DNA of 64,000 nt, taken from assembly GCA_963727245.1 (NCBI GenBank), contig CAVSFO010000001.1:868001-932000 (forward strand). The letters run 5' to 3'. The position numbers and the translations under genes were made by a program. This document shows, piece by piece, positions 17,831-24,063 of this stretch. This DNA is from JBKQVT01 sp963727245 (lineage in GTDB: Bacteria > Planctomycetota > Planctomycetia > Pirellulales > Thermoguttaceae). A model generated the notes under the pieces. That model saw only the letters and a program-made list of their open reading frames with translations, had not been told where the DNA came from and did not search any database. Numbering within the stretch: the stretch's first letter is position 1; the number at the start of each line of letters is the position of its first letter.

Positions 17831-19956
17831 CGCGGGTCCTTTGGCTGGCCGTCGGCTGCCTGGGCCTGTCGGCGATGCTGGCCCAGTTGACGCTGATGCG
17901 CGAGTTGCTCTGCGCCTTTTCCGGCAACGAGCTGGTTTTCGGCATCGTGCTGGGCAACTGGATGTTGTTGACCGGCATCGGCTCGGCCCTGGGCCGGCGG
18001 GCGGCAAGTCTGAAATCGCCGCTGGCGGCCCTGGTCGCCGTCCAGGTGCTGCTGGCCGTGTTGCCCATCGTCGATGTCTTCGTGCTGCGGACCTTGCGCA
18101 ACGTGGTCTTCGTACGCGGGGTCGAGATCGGCGTGACCGACAGCGTGGTCTGCTGCTTCGTCATCCTCGCCCCCTATTGCCTCGCCGTCGGCTACGGCCT
18201 GACGCTGGCCTCCTTGATCCTCGCTTCGGAAAAGGATGCGGCGGGCATCGGGCGCGTCTATTTCCTCGACAATGCCGGCATGGTGGTCGGCGGAGCATTG
18301 TTCACCTTCGCCTTGGTCCAGTGGCTCGATCATTTCGCCATCCTCTACTTCTCGGCCTTGCTCAATCTGCTACTGGCCGGCGTGGTGGCAAGCCGCTGCT
18401 GCGGCCGGGCGGCGCGGATCGCAGTCTGGTCGGCCGCCGCGGCGGTCGTCGCCTTGGCCGCCGGGGTCAATCTCGATGCGCTGTCCACCGCCGCGGAGTT
18501 CGCCCCGCAGCACGTCGCCTGCCGCGCCTGCTCCCCCTACGGCAGGCTCATCGTGACCGAGTCCGCCGGCCAGTACAACTTCATGGAAAACGGCGTGGCG
18601 TTGTTTTCCAGCAATGACGTGCAGCGCGTCGAGGAATCGGTCCACTTCGCCCTGGCGCAGCGTCCTCGGGCGCGGCGGGTGCTGCTCGTCTCCGGCGGCG
18701 CCTCCGGGACCGCCCGCGAAGTGCTCAAGTACGGCGTCGCGGCGGTGGACTACGTGGAACTCGATCCGGAGATCCTGGCCGCGGCCGGGAAATTTCTGCC
18801 CGAAAACCTCCGCGACCCGCGCATCCATCCGATCAACGCCGACGGCCGGCGCTACGTCAAAGAGACCCCGGCGCGTTACGACGTTGTCATCCTCGACGTG
18901 CCCGATCCCTCGACGTCGCAACTGAATCGCTTCTACACGCGGGAATTTTTCGCCGAGGTGCACCGCATCCTGGTTCCCGGCGGGGTGCTGGCCCTTTCCC
19001 TGGGCCACTACGAGGGCTACCTGGGCCAGGCCATGGCCGGCGTGCTGGCCGTCGCCCATCGGACGCTGAATGAAGTCTATGCCAACGTGTTGATCGTGCC
19101 GGGGGAGGAAAAGGTCCATTTTCTCGCCTCCGACGCCGCGCTGACGGCCGACATTGCGGGACGGATCCGCCGGGCGGGCGTGTCCACGCGCTGGGTCGTC
19201 CCCTCCAACATCGAGGCCATGCTGAAGCCCGACCGGCTGGCCGAGATCGATCGGGCCCTGGACGCCGACGCGCCGGTGAACGAAGATTTCAATCCGCTCT
19301 TGTATTACTACCACTTGCGCTATTGGATGAGCCAGTTCAAGGTCCGTTTCGGGTTTCTCGAGGGCACGCTGGTGGCGCTGCTGGCGATCTACCTGGTGCG
19401 CATCCGGCCGGTGCCGCTGGCCATCTTCACGGCGGGATTTGCCGCCTCGGCCCTGGAGGTCGTCCTGCTGCTGGCATTCCAAGTCCTCTGCGGCAGCATC
19501 TATCGTCAAGTGGGGCTGATCGTGACGATGTTCATGCTGGGGCTGGGCGTGGGGTCGTACTCGATGGGCCGGATGTTGACCCGGCGGCGGCGGAGCGACC
19601 TGGTCCGGCTGTCGGTCTTGTTGGCCGCCTACGCCGCCTGCCTGCCGCCGGCCGTGCTGGGACTGGGGCGGTTGGGCGGAGGATTGGGGCCGGCGGCCGC
19701 GGAAGTGGCCATCCCGCTGCTGACCTTGTTGCTGGCCGTCCTGGTGGGGATGTCATTTCCGTTGGCCGCGAAATTGGATTTCTGCAACGTGACCGCCACG
19801 GCCGCCAGGCTGTACACGGCCGACTATGTCGGCGCCGCCCTGGGGGCGTTGCTGGTGAGCACGTGGCTCATCCCGCTGCTGGGTGTGGCGGCGGTTTGCT
19901 GGCTCACGGCCGGGCTGTGTGTGCTCAGCGGCGTCGTGCTGGCGGCAAGCGGGTAA
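17827..19956 (+). CDS. Membrane spermidine/spermine-synthase-like protein
   Basis: A 709-residue polytopic protein. Hydrophobic segments occupy residues ~1-220 and ~500-705. Between them is a soluble Rossmann domain (~230-490) resembling spermidine synthase: VLLVSGGASGTAREVLKYGV, VELDPEIL, and DVPDPSTSQLNRFYTREFF. Classical enzymes have GGGDGG where this has SGGASG, so the aminopropyl donor site is altered and activity may differ. The GTG start at 17827 overlaps the upstream stop (GTGA), coupling it to the Memo-AMMECR1 gene. Fused transporter-like and spermidine-synthase proteins of this type are known in planctomycetes and other bacteria, with no settled function. Confidence 0.85.
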   Translation: MTRVLWLAVGCLGLSAMLAQLTLMRELLCAFSGNELVFGIVLGNWMLLTGIGSALGRRAASLKSPLAALVAVQVLLAVLPIVDVFVLRTLRNVVFVRGVEIGVTDSVVCCFVILAPYCLAVGYGLTLASLILASEKDAAGIGRVYFLDNAGMVVGGALFTFALVQWLDHFAILYFSALLNLLLAGVVASRCCGRAARIAVWSAAAAVVALAAGVNLDALSTAAEFAPQHVACRACSPYGRLIVTESAGQYNFMENGVALFSSNDVQRVEESVHFALAQRPRARRVLLVSGGASGTAREVLKYGVAAVDYVELDPEILAAAGKFLPENLRDPRIHPINADGRRYVKETPARYDVVILDVPDPSTSQLNRFYTREFFAEVHRILVPGGVLALSLGHYEGYLGQAMAGVLAVAHRTLNEVYANVLIVPGEEKVHFLASDAALTADIAGRIRRAGVSTRWVVPSNIEAMLKPDRLAEIDRALDADAPVNEDFNPLLYYYHLRYWMSQFKVRFGFLEGTLVALLAIYLVRIRPVPLAIFTAGFAASALEVVLLLAFQVLCGSIYRQVGLIVTMFMLGLGVGSYSMGRMLTRRRRSDLVRLSVLLAAYAACLPPAVLGLGRLGGGLGPAAAEVAIPLLTLLLAVLVGMSFPLAAKLDFCNVTATAARLYTADYVGAALGALLVSTWLIPLLGVAAVCWLTAGLCVLSGVVLAASG

Positions 19957-19985
19957 AGAGTTTTTGTTTCGGGGGGGCGGAAAGG

Positions 19986-20069
19986 TGTAGGGTGGGTCGA
20001 GCGCAGCGAGCCCCACCAAAATCCGCGGAAAGCCGATGGTGGGGCTCGCTGCGCTCGACCCACCCTACA
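19986..20069. repeat. Dispersed hairpin repeat (family A), complete copy
   Basis: 33-base perfectly complementary arms separated by ~18 bases. It sits in the middle of the AmmeMemoRadiSam-type cluster, 30 bases after one stop and 37 before the next start, so it may act as a processing or attenuation hairpin there. Confidence 0.9.
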
Positions 20070-20105
20070 GATGCCTCCGCAGCGGGAATCAAGGATCAAG
20101 CGACG

Positions 20106-20375
20106 ATGGCCAGAAAACGGACCTGGAACTATTACCTCATCAAGACCGCCCGGTTGAGCGGTTGGCTGCTGCTGCCGCTTCTGGTAATATATATAGGTAC
20201 AGGTTTCGCGCTGTGCGGCATGTTTGGCTTCAGCCAACTCATCGACATGCAGACGGCGTTGGAAATTCACCGAGTCTTCGATTGGCCGCTGGTGATCGCC
20301 TTTCTGGTGCACGCTTCGATCAGCACGTATTTCGCCATGAGGAGGTGGAGATGGATCAAGAGAAGGACCCGCTAA
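20106..20375 (+). CDS. Small two-helix membrane protein, possible b-type haem protein
   Basis: An 89-residue basic protein with two transmembrane segments (residues ~18-42 and ~58-78) and a very basic C-terminus (RRWRWIKRRTR). His55 and His69 sit 14 residues apart at and within the second helix (EIHRVFDWPLVIAFLVHA). This spacing and the HxxxDWxxxxxxxxxH pattern resemble haem-b-ligating helices of cytochrome b and SdhC/D proteins; haem binding is my inference. The 3' end overlaps the radical SAM start by 25 bases, and GGAGGTGGAG for the next gene lies inside this one. A plausible job is electron delivery to, or anchoring of, the radical SAM partner. Confidence 0.7.
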   Translation: MARKRTWNYYLIKTARLSGWLLLPLLVIYIGTGFALCGMFGFSQLIDMQTALEIHRVFDWPLVIAFLVHASISTYFAMRRWRWIKRRTR

Positions 20376-21676
20376 TAAAGGCAAGCGAGGCGGCGGAAAT
20401 CGGCGTCCCGGCTTCCCCGCTGTCCTTTTCCCGGCGGAAGCTGTTGCAATACGGCGCCGGCACGCTGGCCTGCGCCACCTGCGGCGGCACGCTGGTCTAT
20501 TACTTCACCACCCGGGTGCAGGCCGCCACCGCCTCGGAAGTCTTCAAGAACGACGCCCCCCGCGGACGGCTCTGGCAGCAGTGGCAGGAGCGCGGCTGGG
20601 TCAAGGAGGCCGCCCACTACCTGAAACTCGGCGCCAACATCCAGTGCAAACTTTGCCCCAACGAGTGCCTGCTGGAGCCGGAAGACCGCGGCCGCTGCCG
20701 CAATCGGGTGCACAAGGACGGCCGTCTCTATACGCTGGCCTACGGCAATCCCTGCACGTTCCACGTCGATCCCGTCGAGAAGAAGCCGCTCTTCCATTTC
20801 TTCCCCGGCACGAGCATTTTTTCGATGGCGGCCACGGGGTGCGGTTTTCGCTGCCTGAACTGCCAGAATTGGGACCTCTCGCAGCGGAAACCGGAAGAGA
20901 TGAAGGACCCCCGCGGCGAAGCGCTCCGCATCGACGCCCGCAGCATGGGCAGCCTCAGCCGCAGCGACATGGAGCGCTGGAGCATGTTTCCCGAGGACGT
21001 CGTCAGCGTGACCCAGTACCTGGGCTGCCCCTCGGTCGCCTACACCTATTCCGAGCCCATGGCGTGGTTCGAGTACATGCTGGCCACGGCCAAGGCGGTC
21101 CGCACGGCGAAACTCAAAAACGTCGTCGTCACCTGCGGCTACGTCCAACGGGAGCCGCTGGTCGAGTTGTGCCAGTTCGCCGACGCCTTCCACGTCGACC
21201 TCAAGGGGTTCAGCGACGCGATTTACGCGAAGCTCAACTCGGGCAAACTGGCGCCGATCCTGGCGACCATCGAAACCCTGCGGCGACAGCAGGTCTGGTT
21301 CGAGGTGATCAACCTCGTGGTGCCCACCTACACCGACCAGCCGGAGTCGATCCGCCGCATGAGCCGCTGGCTGGTGGAGCACGCGGGGCCCGATTGTCCG
21401 CTGCACTTTTCCCGCTTTCAGCCGGCGCACAAGCTGACGCACCTGCCTCCCACGCCAGTGGAGATCCTGTTGGAGGCCCGCCAGATCGCCCGCGACGCCG
21501 GCTTGCACTATGTCTACCTGGGGAACTGCCCCGAGGTGCCCGACGCCGAGACCACCTTCTGCCCCGGTTGCAAGAGGCCGGTGCTGGAGCGCGACATTTT
21601 CAGCGTGCGGTCGATGAACCTCAAGGACGGCAAGTGCGGGGCCTGCGGCACGGCCATCGCCGGCATCTGGTCCTAG
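20351..21676 (+). CDS. amrS: AmmeMemoRadiSam system radical SAM enzyme with twin-arginine signal
   Basis: A 441-residue protein. The radical SAM cluster motif CGFRCLNC (Cys164, 168, 171) is in the C-x3-C-x2-C form. Upstream is a Cys-rich block QCKLCPNECLLEPEDRGRC (Cys99, 102, 106, 116). The C-terminus holds two more CxxC pairs (CPGC and CGAC), a zinc-ribbon-like or cluster-binding tail. Residues 26-52 read SFSRRKLLQYGAGTLACATC, a twin-arginine-type signal with a hydrophobic stretch. Export of a radical SAM enzyme would be unusual. ATG 20351 is preceded directly by GGAGGTGGAG. The start lies within the small membrane protein gene, indicating translational coupling. Family assignment is firm; substrate unknown. 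Confidence 0.88.
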   Translation: MDQEKDPLIKASEAAEIGVPASPLSFSRRKLLQYGAGTLACATCGGTLVYYFTTRVQAATASEVFKNDAPRGRLWQQWQERGWVKEAAHYLKLGANIQCKLCPNECLLEPEDRGRCRNRVHKDGRLYTLAYGNPCTFHVDPVEKKPLFHFFPGTSIFSMAATGCGFRCLNCQNWDLSQRKPEEMKDPRGEALRIDARSMGSLSRSDMERWSMFPEDVVSVTQYLGCPSVAYTYSEPMAWFEYMLATAKAVRTAKLKNVVVTCGYVQREPLVELCQFADAFHVDLKGFSDAIYAKLNSGKLAPILATIETLRRQQVWFEVINLVVPTYTDQPESIRRMSRWLVEHAGPDCPLHFSRFQPAHKLTHLPPTPVEILLEARQIARDAGLHYVYLGNCPEVPDAETTFCPGCKRPVLERDIFSVRSMNLKDGKCGACGTAIAGIWS

Positions 21677-21742
21677 TGCGGACCTTGCGGCGCAGCGGTT
21701 CGGTGACGAGTAACCGTTCGCGGCCCCGTTTTGACAGTTATA

Positions 21743-21823
21743 ACACTAGCCCGAAGCGCAAGCGAGGGTGCATTATGCCACGGTCTGCCGTCGTTCCCCC
21801 TCGCTTGCGCTTCGGGCTAGTGT
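21743..21823. repeat. Dispersed hairpin repeat (family C), complete copy
   Basis: Perfectly complementary 26-base arms (ACACTAGCCCGAAGCGCAAG and onward) flank a 29-base spacer. Degenerate copies lie at 40180-40263 and 48715-48795. It follows the radical SAM gene and could end that transcript. Confidence 0.9.
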
Positions 21824-21971
21824 CATGCTGGGAGCGGTTCCGTGACGGCCCCCGTTGACGGCCGACCAGAACCGTCTGTAAACTGGAGGCAGCGGGCGGA
21901 ATGGTTGCGGACGCTCGGGCACTGTGCCTCACGACCCGCCGCGCCTGGATTGGCAGAAGGAGGTTTGGCCC

Positions 21972-22821
21972 ATGTTCCGGCAAGCAGGGACAGTCGCGTT
22001 GGTGGTCCTCACGGCACTCGGCAGTCTTACCGCGGCAGCCGCCCAGCAGTCCACCACCCAGGATTCCAAGCAGGCGGACGCCCAGACGACAAGCCCGGCG
22101 AAGGAAGTGGCGGTCGACTTGGGCGGCGGGGTAAACCTGGACCTGGTGTTGATTTCCGCCGGTTCCTTCACCATGGGCTCGACCCGTGCGGACAAGTACG
22201 CTATCGGTGACGAGAGGCCCTCGCACCGGGTTCAGATCAGCAAGCCTTTCTACCTGGGCAAGTATCTGGTGACGCAGCAGCAGTGGAAAGCCGTCATGGG
22301 CAACAACCCCAGCCAGTTCCAGGGTCTAACCAACCCGGTGGACAACGTTAGTTGGAACGACTGCCAGAAGTTCCTGAAAACGCTCAACGGCAAGGTCGGC
22401 GGCGGCAGCTTCTCGCTGCCCACCGAGGCGCAGTGGGAATATGCCTGCCGGGCGGGGAGCACGACCCGCTACTGCTTTGGGGACAAGGAATCGCAACTGG
22501 GCGACTATGCCTGGTACGAGGACAACAACGGCAACAAGACGCACCCGGTGGGCCAGAAAAAGCCGAACGCCTGGGGGCTGTACGACATGCACGGCAACGT
22601 CTGGGAGTGGTGCGCCGACTGGTTCGACGACGAGTACCTACGCCCATTCGCCGGCGGCCGATCCGGCGGGGCCGGCCACCGGCACGTACCGCGTGCTCCG
22701 CGGCGGCAGTTGGATCCTCGGCGGCTGGTACTGCCGGTCGGCGTACCGCTACTCCGGCAGGCCCGAGGACGGTTTCGCTGACCTGGGCTTGCGCGTCGTG
22801 CGAGTTCCGCCGGACAAGTGA
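21972..22821 (+). CDS. FGE-sulfatase (SUMF1) domain exported protein (one frameshift)
   Basis: About 282 residues. AAGGAGGT at 21958-21965 sets the ATG. Signal peptide MFRQAGTVALVVLTALGSL ends near AAAAQQ. The rest is one formylglycine-generating-enzyme-like domain: FTMGSTRADKYA, KPFYLGKYLVTQQQWKAVMG, NPVDNVSWNDCQKF, LPTEAQWEYACRAG, GLYDMHGNVWEWC, and after the break RVLRGGSWILGG and RSAYRYSG. One extra C near 22637-22638 (GAGTACCTACGCC) shifts the frame; both halves match the family. Proteins with this fold include sulfatase-activating enzymes and many of unrelated function; without the catalytic Cys pair being clear I would not call it an activating enzyme. No sulfatase is nearby. Confidence 0.8.
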
Positions 22822-22925
22822 GGCGGGGCGAGCACGGGCGCTCGCCCGGTCTGCGGCGGGGACAGGGGGTTGTGAAAGCCTTTACCAGCCTAATTTAGGA
22901 AGCCGAGCGCTGTGAGGAGTTGTGC

Positions 22926-23570
22926 ATGAACCAGCCAGCGAAGATTCGACTCTTGATCGCCGACGACCATGAACTGCTCCGCAGCGGCGTCCAGGCCACG
23001 CTGGCCGGCACGGAGATCAAGCTCGTCGCCGGGGTGGCCAGCGGGCCCACGGCCGTCAAGTACGCCTTGGAACACGAACTGGATGTGGTGCTCCTGGACG
23101 TCCGCATGCCGGACGGCGACGGCTTGACCGCCCTGGGCCACATGAAGCTGGGCAAACCGGACCTGCCCGTCCTGATGTTCTCCGCCTACGATCATCCCAC
23201 CTATGTGGCCCGTGCCGTTGCCCTGGGAGCCAGCGGCTATCTGTTGAAGAATTGCAGCCGGGACGAGTTGCTCAGTGCCATCCGCAAGGCAGCCGCGGGC
23301 GAAAACATCTTCACCCGCCTCGAGCTTCGTCGCACGGCCGGGGCCCTGGCCACTCCACGGCTGGCCGCCGACGTGGAAGCCCCTTTGACCAAACGTGAGG
23401 GCGACGTGCTGCGGCAAATGGCCCAGGGACTGACGAACCAGCAAATCGCCGAGGTGCTCCACATCCGCTATGAGACCGTCAAGGAGCACGTCCAGCACGT
23501 CCTCGGCAAGATCGGCGTCAACGATCGGACGCAAGCGGCGGTCTGGGCCATACGCAACGGACTTGCCTGA
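22926..23570 (+). CDS. NarL/FixJ-type response regulator with LuxR helix-turn-helix
   Basis: A 214-residue two-component regulator. The receiver domain (residues ~7-125) has the acidic pair DD (12-13), the phosphoacceptor Asp58 in VVLLDVRMPDGDGL, and the conserved Lys in GASGYLLKN. The C-terminal LuxR DNA-binding domain (~150-210) reads LTKREGDVLRQMAQGLTNQQ and then EHVQHVLGKIGVNDRTQA. GAGGAG at 22914-22919 supports ATG 22926. No histidine kinase gene is nearby, so it is an orphan regulator. The next gene, 490 bases on, is the 2469-residue PEP-CTERM protein, whose promoter region is a possible but unproven target. Confidence 0.92.
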   Translation: MNQPAKIRLLIADDHELLRSGVQATLAGTEIKLVAGVASGPTAVKYALEHELDVVLLDVRMPDGDGLTALGHMKLGKPDLPVLMFSAYDHPTYVARAVALGASGYLLKNCSRDELLSAIRKAAAGENIFTRLELRRTAGALATPRLAADVEAPLTKREGDVLRQMAQGLTNQQIAEVLHIRYETVKEHVQHVLGKIGVNDRTQAAVWAIRNGLA

Positions 23571-23705
23571 ATTCCAGAGCATTATTTTATTTTCCACTGC
23601 GCCTGGAGCGCCTCTGCGCGAGCCTTGTCTACGGCGGCGGCGCGGCGGCGCCTCGCGAACGATCGATGCCACTGTTGGGTTCTATAACCCCCCGCCCCCA
23701 TTTGT

Positions 23706-23734
23706 TTGACAGCCCTGGAGTTATTTGCTAGACT
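23706..23734 (+). promoter_or_regulatory. Predicted promoter of the 24064 PEP-CTERM gene
   Basis: TTGACA (23706-23711), a 17-base spacer ending in TGC, then TAGACT (23729-23734). The first copy of the leader has the same layout. The predicted start is near 23741, about 20 bases before the conserved leader. Confidence 0.65.
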
Positions 23735-23761
23735 GGGAAGGCAACCTCTTCTCCATGCACC

Positions 23762-23956
23762 CACGGGCCAATTGGCCCGGAGGCAGCGTTTGGTTCCGTA
23801 ATAGAGAACGCGGCGGGCGTGCGACGCCCGCAGAGCGATTCGCGCGCTCTCGTCTTGACCTTGGTCCGGCTGCCGGAGCCAATCTCCCCCGCTTCTGTGT
23901 GGCGGAGTTTTTCCAGCGACGCCACCGGGCCGCATGAGACGAGGCCGTCGACGTTC
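23762..23956 (+). promoter_or_regulatory. Conserved structured 5' leader (copy 2), candidate regulatory RNA
   Basis: The counterpart of 14505-14700. Hairpins: GGGCCAATTGGCCC (23765-23778, fully palindromic here), CGGA...TCCG (23778-23798), GCGGGCG-TGCGA-CGCCCGC (23813-23831), GGCT...AGCC (23868-23880) and the terminator-like stem (23884-23912). In this copy 107 bases separate the block from the ATG, against 17 in copy 1. The ~90 extra bases begin and end with TGGAGAA, so the ribosome-site region seems duplicated around an insertion (23961-24056). Confidence 0.65.
23884..23912 (+). terminator. Terminator-like stem with T-tract inside the leader (copy 2)
   Basis: CTCC-C-CCGC pairs with GTGG-C-GGAG around a 6-base loop and is followed by five T. 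It has the same position in the leader as in copy 1, ~150 bases before the start codon. Confidence 0.5.
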
Positions 23957-24063
23957 GGCTTGGAGAAGACGGGGCGAAACGACTGGGGATTGTTTCGATT
24001 TTCACGTAGCGGAAATGTGACCGGGTACCCCCTGGGTGCCTTGAAGCCACTGGAGAAAACCCG

